Positions 1 through 11,366 are shown, numbered from the stretch's first letter. The stretch is DNA of 45,424 nt from Byssovorax sp. (GCA_025362495.1 JANYGI010000012.1:1-45424); one strand, 5' to 3'. The notes: generated by a model not told the origin, from the sequence alone. Numbers and translations are program-made.

Positions 1-122
1 CTGTAATCGACCTTTGCTGCAGGCGACGTTAGCCTCGCGCCCGGTAACGTCGAGATCGACGGATCGCGCGGGTCATCCACCCCGCGTCCAACGCTTCACG
101 CTGCAACCCGGAGCTCGCCACC

Positions 123-1802
123 ATGATCCAGACCAAAGCCCACGCCGTTCTCATCGGGGTCGACGACTACTCGACCTATGACGCCACGAACAAGCACAAC
201 CTCCTCGGCTGTGTCAACGATGTTCGCGCCTTCTGGGATGTCTGCGTGACGAGCGGCTTCGCTCCGGAGAACATTCATGTTCTCACCAATCCGCCGCTCG
301 ATCCGGCCGAGCTCGGGGGCCGCGTGGAGAACTTCAAGGCGGCCACGCGCGCCAACATCCTCGCCGAGCAAGCGGCCCTGGTGACGCTCCTCCGCGCCGA
401 CGCGCGCGCCGTGGGGCTCCTCGTCTACTCCGGTCACGGCTCCTGGATCGACAACGCCTCGGACGACTCGGCGGTCATCTGCCCCTCCGATTTCTGGATG
501 GATCTCGCCCGCCCCAACAACGAGATCCCCGTTCATGCCCTCTGGAAGGGCGGCGGCTCGAACCTGACTGTCGTCCTCGACTGCTGCCACTCGGGCGGGC
601 GTGATCGCCACGCCAGCCACCCGATCACGCTGCGCAATCCGCACCGCAAGCACCTCCCGACGGCCCGCCCTCACGCGCACGACCACGAGCATGCGCCCGG
701 TCACGCGCACGCGCCGAGCGCGGCGCAGGGCGACGTCCCGAGCGAGGTCGTGCAGTTCAAGGTCGACTCGCCCAACCCGGTCATCCAGGGCACGCCCGAC
801 CAGACGCCGCCGCCCAAGGGTGTCAATCTCGAGGCCTTCAAGCCGCTCCACGTCGAGGATCTCGCCGCTGAGGGGCTCCTTCCCATCGGCACGGCGATGC
901 CGCTCACGCTCACGGCGCGCGAGCTGACGGAGCACGATCTCAAGCACAGCCCGTATCGTCACCCCGAGCGCGACCTCGGCGGCGCCCGCATCCTCGCGGC
1001 CTGCGACATCCAGGAGGCAGCCTATCAGGCCGAGTTCGCGGGCCGCTTCCACGGCGCGTTCACCTGGGCCCTCACGTCGACGGTGGGCCAGTGGCAGGTG
1101 GAAGAGGCGCCCGACGGCGCCATCCGCACCACGATCGGCTGCGGCGCCGTGAAGCGCCACGTGGCGAGCCTGCTCAAGGTGTTCACCTTCAAGCAGACTC
1201 CGGTGCTCCACCCGGCCAGCGCGGTGAATCTGCCGTTCTTCGGCGTGGGGGGGATGATCAGCGAGAACCCGACGGGGGTCATCTATCCGGACCAGATCGA
1301 CCCGGATGTCAAGGTGCTGAAGCTCGCGCTGACCAACGATGCACCCATGGGAGGGGCGGTATCGGTCCTCCAGATCGTGAACGCCGTCGAGAACTGGTCG
1401 CTCGGCAGCGATTTCATGATCTTCCTGGCGCGCGCGGCGGCCTCCATGCACACCGCATTGAAGATGGACATCACCCGGGCGACCATCACGCCGCTCAGCC
1501 CCGTGACCAGGTTTCAGATGCCCACTGTCGTCAACTGGGGAACGGCGGTGCACGCCCCCGCTGGGGCGGCGTTCTTCTCGATGTCCGGCGCCGGAGTGGC
1601 GGTCGTCGCGCTCTCCTTCGATCTCGACACGGTGAGCAGCCCCGCGCGAGTGACAGGAATTCACTGGTATCAAGGCGTCACCGGCACGACCGCAGCCACA
1701 TACGCGTTGATCAGCCCTGGGCGAGATTTCGTCTTCGCGAATCAGCTGCCCACTCCGCCCCCCGGATTGACGTGGTTCCACGCCTTCGTGCAACCGCAGT
1801 GA
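123..1802 (+). CDS. Caspase-fold (peptidase C14/metacaspase-like) protein
   Basis: Predicted cysteine peptidase of the caspase/metacaspase fold, 559 residues. The N-terminal domain begins with the typical strand HAVLIGVDDY. It carries the catalytic histidine in YSGHGS (His105) and the catalytic cysteine in LDCCHSGG (Cys155, the cysteine before the histidine, as in metacaspases). A histidine-rich stretch (about residues 184-197, HAHDHEHAPGHAHAP) follows the dyad and could bind metal. The C-terminal part (about 390-559) matches no family I recognise and looks beta-rich. No signal peptide is seen, so it is probably cytoplasmic. The ATG follows a GGAG about 9 bases upstream. It is convergent with the kinase gene that ends 42 bp away. 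The fold is clear; substrate and role (regulated proteolysis, cell death or defence) are not shown by the sequence. Confidence 0.88.
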   Translation: MIQTKAHAVLIGVDDYSTYDATNKHNLLGCVNDVRAFWDVCVTSGFAPENIHVLTNPPLDPAELGGRVENFKAATRANILAEQAALVTLLRADARAVGLLVYSGHGSWIDNASDDSAVICPSDFWMDLARPNNEIPVHALWKGGGSNLTVVLDCCHSGGRDRHASHPITLRNPHRKHLPTARPHAHDHEHAPGHAHAPSAAQGDVPSEVVQFKVDSPNPVIQGTPDQTPPPKGVNLEAFKPLHVEDLAAEGLLPIGTAMPLTLTARELTEHDLKHSPYRHPERDLGGARILAACDIQEAAYQAEFAGRFHGAFTWALTSTVGQWQVEEAPDGAIRTTIGCGAVKRHVASLLKVFTFKQTPVLHPASAVNLPFFGVGGMISENPTGVIYPDQIDPDVKVLKLALTNDAPMGGAVSVLQIVNAVENWSLGSDFMIFLARAAASMHTALKMDITRATITPLSPVTRFQMPTVVNWGTAVHAPAGAAFFSMSGAGVAVVALSFDLDTVSSPARVTGIHWYQGVTGTTAATYALISPGRDFVFANQLPTPPPGLTWFHAFVQPQ

Positions 1803-1814
1803 GCCTCGCTCGAC

Positions 1815-1836
1815 GGCGACTTCTCCGGGGGTCGCC
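1815..1836. terminator. Possible bidirectional hairpin between convergent genes
   Basis: GGCGAC and GTCGCC form a perfect 6-bp stem with a 10-base loop in the 42-bp space between the stops of the caspase-like gene and the kinase gene. There is no T-run on either side, so the call rests on position and dyad symmetry only. Confidence 0.35.
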
Positions 1837-1844
1837 AGCGAGCG

Positions 1845-4394
<2,550 letters not shown>

Positions 4395-4449
4395 GTCAGA
4401 TCGGCAGATACGATACCATGACCATCCGAAAGGCGGCGCAGAGCAAGGC

Positions 4450-5361
4450 ATGGGAGTTCTCGAGGCGCGAGGTACGAAGCAGCTCCACACGCTGGCCGCG
4501 CGCTGCCTCGTCGGCCGCCACGCGGCCTGCGATCTCCGCGTCGAGAGCCCCCTCGTGTCCGCGGAGCACGCCAGCCTGCGCTGGACGGGCGACGGCTGGA
4601 CGCTGAAGGATCTCGGCAGCCGCAACGGTACGTTCGTCGACGGCGAGCGGCTCGGCGCGGGCAAGATGGCCGAGCTCGCCGAGGGCGCGACGTTCGCCGT
4701 GGGCGAGCGCGGCCTCGCGTTCACGCTCGTCGACGCCGCCCCGCCGATCGTCGGCGCGCGCCACCTCGCGACGGGCCACACGCGCCGCGCCGAGGGCGGC
4801 CTCCTCGTGCTGCCCGGCGACGACGATCCGCGCGTGAGCATCTTCCAGGACGCCGAGGGCGAGTGGGTGGTCGAGTCCGAGGACGCCAAGCGCCCCGCGA
4901 TCGATCGCGACGTCGTCACCGTCGCCGGCGACGCGTGGGTGCTCGAGCTGCCTTCGGTCGTCGGCGGGACCTGGCAGGCCGAGGCCGCCCCGCCGACGCT
5001 GGAGACCATCGATCTGCGCCTCGGCGTGAGCCGCGACGAAGAGCACGTCGAGGTCGTCATCGTGCACCAGGGCAGCCCCACGCCCCTGCCCTCGCGGCGA
5101 TATCACTATCTGCTGCTGATCCTCGCGCGAGAGCGCCTGTCGGAGCGCTTCGCGTCCGTGGCCGAGCGCGGCTGGATCGACCGAGAGGCCCTCTGCAAGA
5201 AGCTCGGAGTGGACACCAATCGTCTCAACGTCGACGTCTTCCGCCTGCGCAAGCAGCTCGCCGACCTCGGGATCCAGGGGATCTCCGGCCTCGTCGCGCG
5301 CCGCCCCGACACCGGTCAGCTCCGCCTGGGCACCGACCGGGTCGAGGTCAACTTGCTTTGA
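4450..5361 (+). CDS. FHA domain protein with C-terminal winged-helix domain
   Basis: A 303-residue protein. The N-terminal FHA domain (about 18-95) reads phosphothreonine. It has GRHAACDLR, the SAEH motif (His40) and GSRNGTFVDGERL. The last ~95 residues resemble a winged-helix, OmpR-like DNA-binding fold: RRYHYLLLILARERL, then EALCKKLGVDTNRLNVDVFRLRKQL, then a beta wing (RRPDTGQLRLG). The inferred role is a transcription factor controlled by Thr phosphorylation. The ATG at 4450 is chosen because upstream in-frame codons run into the 9-bp repeat and give no FHA sequence. It is divergent from the kinase gene, about 55 bp between starts, and its stop lies 3 bp from the convergent fumarase stop. 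The FHA call is strong; the winged-helix call is by pattern. Confidence 0.85.
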   Translation: MGVLEARGTKQLHTLAARCLVGRHAACDLRVESPLVSAEHASLRWTGDGWTLKDLGSRNGTFVDGERLGAGKMAELAEGATFAVGERGLAFTLVDAAPPIVGARHLATGHTRRAEGGLLVLPGDDDPRVSIFQDAEGEWVVESEDAKRPAIDRDVVTVAGDAWVLELPSVVGGTWQAEAAPPTLETIDLRLGVSRDEEHVEVVIVHQGSPTPLPSRRYHYLLLILARERLSERFASVAERGWIDREALCKKLGVDTNRLNVDVFRLRKQLADLGIQGISGLVARRPDTGQLRLGTDRVEVNLL

Positions 5362-5364
5362 AGC

Positions 5365-7011
5365 TCAGGTAAGGATATCGAGCTTCTTCCCGGCGGGCTT
5401 GTCAATGCCGGCGAAGAAATCGTTCCCCTTGTCGTCGACGACGATGAACGCCGGAAAATCCTGGACCTCGATCTTCCAGACAGCCTCCATCCCGAGCTCG
5501 GCGTACTCCAGGACTTCCACCCTGGTGATGCAGTCCTTCGCCAGCCGCGCCGCCGGGCCGCCGATCGAGCCCAGGTAGAAGCCGCCGTGCTTCTTGCAAG
5601 CCGCGGTGACGGCGAGCGAGCGGTTGCCCTTGGCCAGCATCACCAGGCTGCCGCCCTGCGCCTGGAACGCGTCGACATAGGCATCCATCCGGCCCGCCGT
5701 TGTCGGCCCGAACGAGCCCGAGGCATAGCCGACCGGCGTCTTCGCGGGGCCGGCGTAATAGACCATGTAGTCCTTGAGGTACTGCGGCATCCCCTCGCCG
5801 CGGTCGAGGCGCTCCTTGATCTTGGCGTGGGCGATGTCGCGCGCGACGATCAGCGGGCCCGTGAGCGAGAGCCGGGTGCGGATCGGGTAGCGAGAGAGGT
5901 TCTTCCGGATCTCGCTCATCGGCTGGTTGAGATCGACGTTCACGACCTCTCCCTCCAGATCTTCCGCCGACGGCTCGGGGAGGTATTTCGCCGGATCCAT
6001 CTCGAGCTGCTCGAGGAACACTCCATCCCTGGTGATCTTGCCGAGGGCCTGGCGATCGGCCGAGCACGAGACAGCGATGCCGACAGGGCAGGAGGCGCCG
6101 TGACGCGGGAGGCGGATCACCCGCACATCGTGGCAGAAGTACTTGCCGCCAAATTGCGCGCCGATGCCGTTCTTCTGGGCGATCTCCAGGATCTTCGCCT
6201 CCAGCTCCCGATCGCGGAAGCCTCGACCGAGCTTGTTGCCCTCGGAAGGGAGGGTGTCGAGGTAACGCGCCGAGGCCAGCTTGGCGACCTTGAGCGTCTG
6301 CTCGGCCGAGGTGCCCCCGATGACGATCGCCAGGTGGTAAGGCGGGCACGCCGAGGTGCCGAGCGAGCGCATCTTCTGATCGACGAAGGCGAGCAGGCTC
6401 TCCGGGTTCAAGAGGGCCTTCGTCTCCTGGTAAAGGTAGCTCTTGTTGGCCGATCCGCCGCCCTTGGCCATGAAGAGGAACTTGTAGGCGTCGCCGTCCG
6501 TCGCGAAGATCTCGATCTGTGCAGGGAGGTTGTTGCCGGTGTTGACCTCCTGGTACATGTCGAGAGGGGCCATCTGCGAATAGCGCAGGTTCGAGGTGTG
6601 GTACGTCTCGTAAACCCCTCTGGCAATGGCCTCTTCGTCGCCGCCGCCGGTGAAGACGAGCTGCCCCTTCTTGCCCATCACGATGGCCGTCCCGGTGTCC
6701 TGACACGACGGGAGCACGCCGCCGGCCGCGATGTTGGCGTTGCGGAGCAGCTCGAGCGCCACGAAGCGGTCGTTGGCCGAGGCCTCGGGATCCTGGAGGA
6801 TCTTCGCGAGCTGGGCGAGGTGCCCTGGCCGGAGGAAGTGCGCGATGTCCCGCATGGCCTCGCGCGTGAGGAGGGTGAGAGCCCGGGGCTCGACCTGCAA
6901 GAACGTCTTGCCCGCGGCCTCGAAGGTGCTCACGTGATCGGTCGTGAGGAGGCGGTACGGGGTCTCGTCCTTGCCGAGGGGCAGGATGTCCTGGAACTGG
7001 AAGTCGCTCAT
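5365..7011 (-). CDS. fumA: Class I (Fe-S dependent) fumarate hydratase
   Basis: Catalyses reversible hydration of fumarate to L-malate in the TCA cycle, in the cytoplasm. At 548 residues it matches the E. coli FumA/FumB length. The three [4Fe-4S] ligand cysteines are in place: Cys103 (LPSCQDTGT), Cys222 (TSACPPYH) and Cys316 (AVSCSADR), each offset by two from E. coli 105/224/318. The N-terminal Fe-hydrolyase alpha region and the C-terminal beta region (from about 350; [25 protein letters not shown]) are both complete. The ATG at 7011 is chosen because the protein then begins like FumA ([15 protein letters not shown]); the longer frame upstream is antisense to the acetyltransferase gene. A single gene, divergent from the GNAT gene with 118 bp between. 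Oxygen-sensitive enzymes of this class may imply low-oxygen use or repair capacity. Confidence 0.95.
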   Translation of the reverse strand: MSDFQFQDILPLGKDETPYRLLTTDHVSTFEAAGKTFLQVEPRALTLLTREAMRDIAHFLRPGHLAQLAKILQDPEASANDRFVALELLRNANIAAGGVLPSCQDTGTAIVMGKKGQLVFTGGGDEEAIARGVYETYHTSNLRYSQMAPLDMYQEVNTGNNLPAQIEIFATDGDAYKFLFMAKGGGSANKSYLYQETKALLNPESLLAFVDQKMRSLGTSACPPYHLAIVIGGTSAEQTLKVAKLASARYLDTLPSEGNKLGRGFRDRELEAKILEIAQKNGIGAQFGGKYFCHDVRVIRLPRHGASCPVGIAVSCSADRQALGKITRDGVFLEQLEMDPAKYLPEPSAEDLEGEVVNVDLNQPMSEIRKNLSRYPIRTRLSLTGPLIVARDIAHAKIKERLDRGEGMPQYLKDYMVYYAGPAKTPVGYASGSFGPTTAGRMDAYVDAFQAQGGSLVMLAKGNRSLAVTAACKKHGGFYLGSIGGPAARLAKDCITRVEVLEYAELGMEAVWKIEVQDFPAFIVVDDKGNDFFAGIDKPAGKKLDILT

Positions 7012-7129
7012 CGTGGGCCCCCACCATAGTCCAGGTGCCGCGCGTTGGCTCGCTCGCCGACGGTTCATCGAGCGACCTTGGCAGGAGCTCGAGGCGTCGA
7101 CCGGGCCGCGGCCGTGGTAGAGGGCGGGC

Positions 7130-7678
7130 ATGCAGGTCCGCACCCAGCGCCTCCTCCTCCGCGAGCTCGAAGAGTCCGACGCCGCCGCGTGCAACGAGTA
7201 CGAGCGCGATCCCGAGGTGGTTCGATGGCAGTCGAACGACACGCGCACCCTGGTGGAGAGCCTGGAGTACATCCGCAAGAGCCGCCTGACGATCAACGCC
7301 TCCCCACGGCGGACGTTCGATCTCGCGGTCGTGCTCCCGGGCGAAGATCGGTTGATCGGGCGAGCCGGCCTCCACGTCACCGAGCCGGGGATCCGCGAAG
7401 GCACGCTCTGGTACGTGCTCCACCCGAGCTGCTGGGGCAAAGGCTACATCCCCGAGGCCATGCAGGCCCTCGTCGATCATGGCTTTGGACAGCTCGGCTT
7501 GCACCGCCTCTTCGTCGACTGCGATCCTGCCAATGTGGCCTCGGCGCGCGTGGCCGAGAAGCTCGGGATGCGTCGAGAGGCGCACTTCCTCGAGTACGCG
7601 CGGATCAAGGGTGCCTGGGCCGACACGCTGATCTACGCGATGCTCGAGCGCGAGTGGAAGGCTCGAAAATCGATCTAG
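7130..7678 (+). CDS. GNAT-family N-acetyltransferase (RimJ/RimL type)
   Basis: A 182-residue cytoplasmic acetyl-CoA-dependent transferase. The family pattern is complete: [16 protein letters not shown] at the start, a central beta-strand IGRAGLHV, the acetyl-CoA pyrophosphate-binding region around [19 protein letters not shown], then [26 protein letters not shown] near the end. RimJ/RimL relatives modify ribosomal protein N-termini, but many homologues act on small molecules, so the substrate is open. The purine-rich GAGGGCGGG upstream of the ATG supports the start. Its TAG overlaps the TAG of the convergent cyclase gene in a shared CTAG. Confidence 0.92.
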   Translation: MQVRTQRLLLRELEESDAAACNEYERDPEVVRWQSNDTRTLVESLEYIRKSRLTINASPRRTFDLAVVLPGEDRLIGRAGLHVTEPGIREGTLWYVLHPSCWGKGYIPEAMQALVDHGFGQLGLHRLFVDCDPANVASARVAEKLGMRREAHFLEYARIKGAWADTLIYAMLEREWKARKSI

Positions 7679-8592
7679 CGAGACTCGACGCGGTTGCGCC
7701 CGAGGGACTTGGCCTGATAAAGGAGCCCATCGGCGCGGGCTACGAGCCCCGCGGCGGTGCGCACGGTGCAGTCGGCGAGGGCCGCGGTGCCGACGCTGGC
7801 CGTGACCCGGAGGATCGCGCCTTCGAACAGGATCCGCGCGTCCTCGATCGACGCGCGGATGCGCTCGCCGAGGAGCGCCGCGCCCTCGGTGCCGACGCCG
7901 CGCGTGACGATGCAGAGCTCTTCGCCGCCGTAGCGCGCGACGATGTCTTCCATGCGCACCAGGGCCGAGATCAGCGTCGACGCGTGGCGGAGGACGGCGT
8001 CCCCGGCGAGGTGACCGCGGGCGTCGTTGATCCGCTTGAAGTGATCGAGATCGATCATCACGACGGAGAGATCGGTGCCGTGGCGCAGGGCGAAGGCCGT
8101 CTCGGAGGCGAGGCGCTCTTCGAGGTGGCGGCGGTTGAAGACGCCGGTGAGCCCGTCGCGGATGCTGGAGTCGTAGGTGCGGACGAGCGCGCGCTCTTCC
8201 TCTTCGTCGATGAGGTGAAAGCGCAGCGTGGCGCCCGATCCGAGGCGCAAGCGATCGCCGTCGAAGAGGACGGCGCTGGTGATCCGACGCTCGTTGACGA
8301 AGGTGCCGTTGAGCGATCCCGCGTCCTCGAGGATGTGCTCTTCGTCGCGCTCGATCAGGCGGGCATGGACGCGCGAGAGCGTCCCATCATCGAAGCGGAC
8401 CGTGCAGGCCTCGCCGCGCCCCAGGGTGACGAGCCCGACGGCGCGATGGATGCGCCCCGTCTCGGCGCCGCTCATCTGGACGAGGACGCCGCGATCCATC
8501 GGCTTTGGAGCGAGCCGCGGGACCGAGCTGGCAGGGGCGTCGAGATCGAGGAGCGTGGGAAACGAGACGCGCTGCGCGGAGAGTCGAGACAT
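7675..8592 (-). CDS. FHA-GGDEF diguanylate cyclase
   Basis: A 305-residue protein predicted to make c-di-GMP from two GTP. The FHA domain (about 45-125) has LGRGEACTVRF, the SRVH motif (Ser73, His76) and SLNGTFVNERR. The GGDEF domain (about 140-300) has DGLTGVFNRRHLEE, DLDHFKRINDARGH and the active-site motif GGEEL (222-226). RMED (213-216) sits exactly five residues before GGEEL, which is the RxxD inhibitory site for product feedback. There is no membrane segment or signal peptide, so activation probably comes through phosphothreonine binding, which would link a Ser/Thr kinase to c-di-GMP. The active site looks intact. It is convergent with the GNAT gene, with overlapping stop codons. Confidence 0.93.
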   Translation of the reverse strand: MSRLSAQRVSFPTLLDLDAPASSVPRLAPKPMDRGVLVQMSGAETGRIHRAVGLVTLGRGEACTVRFDDGTLSRVHARLIERDEEHILEDAGSLNGTFVNERRITSAVLFDGDRLRLGSGATLRFHLIDEEEERALVRTYDSSIRDGLTGVFNRRHLEERLASETAFALRHGTDLSVVMIDLDHFKRINDARGHLAGDAVLRHASTLISALVRMEDIVARYGGEELCIVTRGVGTEGAALLGERIRASIEDARILFEGAILRVTASVGTAALADCTVRTAAGLVARADGLLYQAKSLGRNRVESR

Positions 8593-8922
8593 CGGATTTT
8601 GCCCTCAGTAGTGAATCGTCCGGTGGACGACTGGAGCGATCAGGCCTTGCTGTGACGGCAACGGCGCGAACGCTTCCGGCTTGAGGGGATCTCGGGGCCG
8701 CGGTTTCCTGGCTCACCGTGCAACGCGCCCCACGCTCGCGAGGACGAGACGAGGCGCGGTTCGATAGCGCGGGCTCGGAGCGAGAGGAGGATGGCCGAGC
8801 CCCACGCCGCAGCATCGATTGCAGTCGCGCGGGAGGTGCCCTGTGGTGAGCCAAGGCGACGAAATGGGAAAAGCCCGGGCGCTTTCGCAGCCCAGGCTTC
8901 TCTACCGCTCAGAGAGCTCGAA
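8593..8922. other. 330-bp intergenic region between cyclase start and hcp stop
   Basis: The right end (8867-8899) holds the hcp terminator. The left end must hold the promoter of the minus-strand cyclase gene, but I see no convincing -35/-10 pair. No supported small gene was found; open frames crossing it are antisense to neighbours. Confidence 0.5.
8867..8899 (-). terminator. Rho-independent terminator of hcp
   Basis: Read on the minus strand, AAGCCTGGGC pairs with GCCCGGGCTT (one mismatch) around a 9-base loop and is followed at once by TTTTCCC. It starts 24 bases after the hcp stop. Stem, loop and T-run together fit an intrinsic terminator. Confidence 0.75.
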
Positions 8923-9426
8923 TCAGCCGACCGGGGCTTCCCAGTCGTCGCCGGCCGTGATGCCGCCGTCGTTCCAGGTCCACTCGATCTTCTGGTACGT
9001 GAAGGCGATCTCCTCGTACTCGGCGAACTTCATCAGGTCGGGGTGCTTGTTGTTCGCCATGCGGAACGAGATCGACGCGATGTTCGCGTTGGTGAGCTTC
9101 ACCGTGTAGTGCTGAACCTCGTTGCCCGTGCCGGTCGTGGCGCGGAGCTGCGGGGTCCAGAACTGGAGCTCCCACTCGGAAACGTTCTCGTTCGTGACGA
9201 GCACGTTGTAGAGGATCGGGGTGGCCTTATCGAGCTCCTTCGTGATGACGAAGGGCTTGTGCATGCGCTTGCCGGTGGGCAGGCCGCTCGCAGCGTCGCG
9301 GGGAGAGACGATCTCGTGCGAGACCGCAATGACCATGATCTTGTTCTCGCGACCCTTCTGGGTCACCGAGCCCTTGATCTCGCCACTCTTCTGTCCCTTG
9401 AGCTTGAGGTATGAATTGAGAGCCAT
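8923..9426 (-). CDS. hcp: Hcp-family type VI secretion tube protein
   Basis: A 167-residue Hcp1-family protein. Hcp forms the hexameric tube of the type VI secretion system and is exported with effectors. Family features are MALNSYLKLKGQKSGEIKGS at the start, VIAVSHEIVSPRD, GLPTGKRMHKPFVITKELDKATP, WELQFW and the C-terminal strand IAFTYQKIEWTW. The length is usual for a plain Hcp with no fused toxin domain. No other T6SS gene (vgrG, tssB/C, clpV) lies in the window, so this is an isolated copy. It has its own promoter-like region and terminator, which suggests a monocistronic, separately regulated transcript. Confidence 0.92.
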   Translation of the reverse strand: MALNSYLKLKGQKSGEIKGSVTQKGRENKIMVIAVSHEIVSPRDAASGLPTGKRMHKPFVITKELDKATPILYNVLVTNENVSEWELQFWTPQLRATTGTGNEVQHYTVKLTNANIASISFRMANNKHPDLMKFAEYEEIAFTYQKIEWTWNDGGITAGDDWEAPVG

Positions 9427-9529
9427 GATTCGATCGTTCTTTCTGTCCGAAGTTGCTCGACGCCTGGACTCAGTCTACGCCCTTTTGCGCGCTGGCAGAT
9501 GACTCGCTGCTCCGGATATCTCGCTGAGA

Positions 9530-9588
9530 GAGACCCCAGGCTAACTGCTTCACAGGCCACGTCAAGATCGGATCTTGGAAAAAATATT
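9530..9588 (-). promoter_or_regulatory. Putative hcp promoter with overlapping palindrome
   Basis: On the minus strand TTGACG (9560-9565) lies 16 bases before TAGCCT (9538-9543), a fair -35/-10 pair about 110 bp upstream of hcp. A perfect 15-base palindrome CAAGATC-N-GATCTTG (9563-9577) shares the TTG of the -35 box. A pure A/T stretch (9579-9588), rare in this GC-rich DNA, sits just upstream like an UP element. Only the dyad is certain; the promoter is inferred. Confidence 0.4.
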
Positions 9589-9602
9589 GACCTGCGCCGA
9601 TT

Positions 9603-10523
9603 TCAACGGACCAGGCTGCGGGTCTCTCCAACATCGAGAATCCACAGGAGATTTTCGTCGCGGCCTTGCTCGATCCAGCGGGCGCGGGCGCGGATCGGGG
9701 GTTCGGCGATGGGCTCGTCGGTGAGGCGGAACGTGCCCCAGTGCATCGCCACGAGGTGTCTCGCGCCGACGAGATGCGCAGCCTCCACTGCCTCTTCGGG
9801 GCCCATGTGCTGCGGCTCCATGAACCAGCGCGGCTCGTAGGCTCCGATCGGCAGCATGGCCCAGTCGATGGGGCCGAGTCGGCGACCGATCTCGCTGAAG
9901 CCGTCGAAGAACGCGGTGTCGCCGGAGTGATAGACGGCGCCCTCCGGTCCGCGCACGACGAAGCCGCCCCAGAGAGCGTCGTTGCGATCCCATGGGAAGC
10001 GCATCGACCAGTGGCGCGCAGGGACGAGCGTGATCTCGAGGTCGCCGAAGGTGAAGCTCTGCCACCAGTCGAGCTCCGTCACGCTCGACGCACCGCTCTT
10101 GCGGAGGAGCGCGCCGTTGCCGATCGGCGCGACGTACGTCGGCGCGGGGCCGAGGCGCGAGAGCGTCCACGGATCGAGGTGATCGCGGTGGTTGTGCGTG
10201 ACGAGCACGAGATCGATCGGCGGGAGATCTTCGATCGGTAGCCCCGGCGGCGTGAGGCGCGAGACGGGCCCGAGGCGCGGGGCGAAGATCGGATCGACGA
10301 GGATGCGCTTGCCGCCGAGCGTGAACAGGAACGACGCATGGCCGATCCAGGTGAGCTGGGCGTCGGTGCCCGCGACGAGAGCGCGGTCCGGCTCGCGACG
10401 TGGAGTGGTGAAGCCGCCGGGATCCGCGCGATTGCGGCCGGTGATCGCGTCGATCACCTTCCAGCGAAATATATCCTTCGGCCCCCGGCGAGGCGTCGTC
10501 GCCCGATCATCGAACCTTCCCAT
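9603..10523 (-). CDS. MBL-fold metallohydrolase (NAPE-PLD/YfeW-like)
   Basis: A 306-residue zinc-dependent hydrolase of the metallo-beta-lactamase superfamily. The metal-binding motif is THNHRDHLD (HxHxDH), preceded by TWIGHASFLF and followed by YHSGDTAFFDGF and the C-terminal AMHWGTFRLTDEP, as in N-acyl-phosphatidylethanolamine phospholipase D-like members. The substrate is therefore possibly a phospholipid, but this subgroup is broad. There is no signal peptide. It starts 12 bp after the larE stop on the same strand and probably shares its transcript. The GGGAGCG upstream of the ATG is a plausible ribosome-binding site. Confidence 0.88.
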   Translation of the reverse strand: MGRFDDRATTPRRGPKDIFRWKVIDAITGRNRADPGGFTTPRREPDRALVAGTDAQLTWIGHASFLFTLGGKRILVDPIFAPRLGPVSRLTPPGLPIEDLPPIDLVLVTHNHRDHLDPWTLSRLGPAPTYVAPIGNGALLRKSGASSVTELDWWQSFTFGDLEITLVPARHWSMRFPWDRNDALWGGFVVRGPEGAVYHSGDTAFFDGFSEIGRRLGPIDWAMLPIGAYEPRWFMEPQHMGPEEAVEAAHLVGARHLVAMHWGTFRLTDEPIAEPPIRARARWIEQGRDENLLWILDVGETRSLVR

Positions 10524-10535
10524 TGCGCTCCCGAT

Positions 10536-11366
10536 TCAGCTGACGATCCGCAGCGTCTTGCCGACGAGGACCTCGTTGTGGCTGCCCATGCGGTAGCCGC
10601 CGAGGTCCAGCGTCACGTAGCGAAAGCCATGCTCCTTGCCGGACTCGACCATGGCCGAGCGCACGATCGCGTCGGCCGCGCGCGGCATCTCGTCGAGGGA
10701 GACCTCGATCCGCGCGAGCTCGCCGTGGTAGCGCACGCGCACCTGGCGAAAGCCGAGCTCGCGCAGCGCGGCCTCGAAGCCGCCGATCTGGGTCAGGCGC
10801 TCGCGCGTGACCGACGTACCGAACGGGATCCGACTCGAGAGGCAGGCGGCCGCGGGCTTGTCCCAGATCGGCAAACCCACGAGGGCGGCGCCGGCGCGCA
10901 CGTCGGCCTTGGTGAAGCCGAGCTCGACCATCGGGCTGATGACGCCGGCCGCTTTCGCGGCCTCGAGGCCGGGGCGGTAGTCGCCGAGATCGTCGATGTT
11001 GGTGCCGTTGACGATGGCGTGGAGTGACCACTCCACCCGCTTTTTCGAGGCGATCCGGTAGAGCTCGCTCTTGCAGTGGAAGCAGCGATCGGGGTTGTTG
11101 GCGACGTAGCTCGGGTCCTCGATCTCGTTCGACTCGACGAGGCGATGGTCGCAGCCGATGAGGCGCGCGACGGCCTCGGCGTCCTCGCGCTCGGCGGGCG
11201 CGAGGCTCGGGGAGACGGCCGTCATGCCGACGGCGCGCGCGCCCAGCTCCTGATGGGCGACGGCGAGGACGAAGGCGCTGTCGACGCCGCCCGAGTAGCA
11301 AACCAGGACCGAATCCAGGGCGCGCAGGCGGCTCCGGAGGGCGGCGAGCTTTTCCGAGATGGGCAT
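10536..11366 (-). CDS. larE: LarE-like ATP-dependent sacrificial sulfur transferase
   Basis: A 276-residue enzyme. LarE adenylates the pyridinium dicarboxylate precursor and inserts sulfur while building the nickel-pincer nucleotide cofactor. The N-terminal PP-loop SGGVDS (25-30) binds ATP. Cys175 in AACLSSRIPFG aligns with the sulfur-donating Cys176 of the Lactobacillus enzyme. Two further cysteines, CFHC (95 and 98), point to the three-cysteine form thought to carry a [4Fe-4S] cluster; this assignment is an inference. The ATG at 11366 gives the usual length, and the further upstream in-frame Met adds unrelated sequence. No larA, larB or larC is in the window, so the user enzyme is unknown. 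Probably transcribed with the downstream MBL hydrolase. Confidence 0.9.
   Translation of the reverse strand: MPISEKLAALRSRLRALDSVLVCYSGGVDSAFVLAVAHQELGARAVGMTAVSPSLAPAEREDAEAVARLIGCDHRLVESNEIEDPSYVANNPDRCFHCKSELYRIASKKRVEWSLHAIVNGTNIDDLGDYRPGLEAAKAAGVISPMVELGFTKADVRAGAALVGLPIWDKPAAACLSSRIPFGTSVTRERLTQIGGFEAALRELGFRQVRVRYHGELARIEVSLDEMPRAADAIVRSAMVESGKEHGFRYVTLDLGGYRMGSHNEVLVGKTLRIVS

Noticed and set aside
4395-5081. N-terminal extension of the kinase-FGE gene
   Set aside because: It is antisense to the FHA gene, Arg/Ser/Pro-rich, and the kinase preamble starts properly at the GTG triplet.
7012-7440. N-terminal extension of the fumarase
   Set aside because: It overlaps the GNAT gene in antisense, and the shorter protein matches FumA length and start.
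9492-9506. Sigma-54-like TGGCAG-N5-TCGCT with GG-N10-GC spacing on the plus strand
   Set aside because: No plus-strand gene follows; both flanking genes are on the minus strand and the match has several mismatches.
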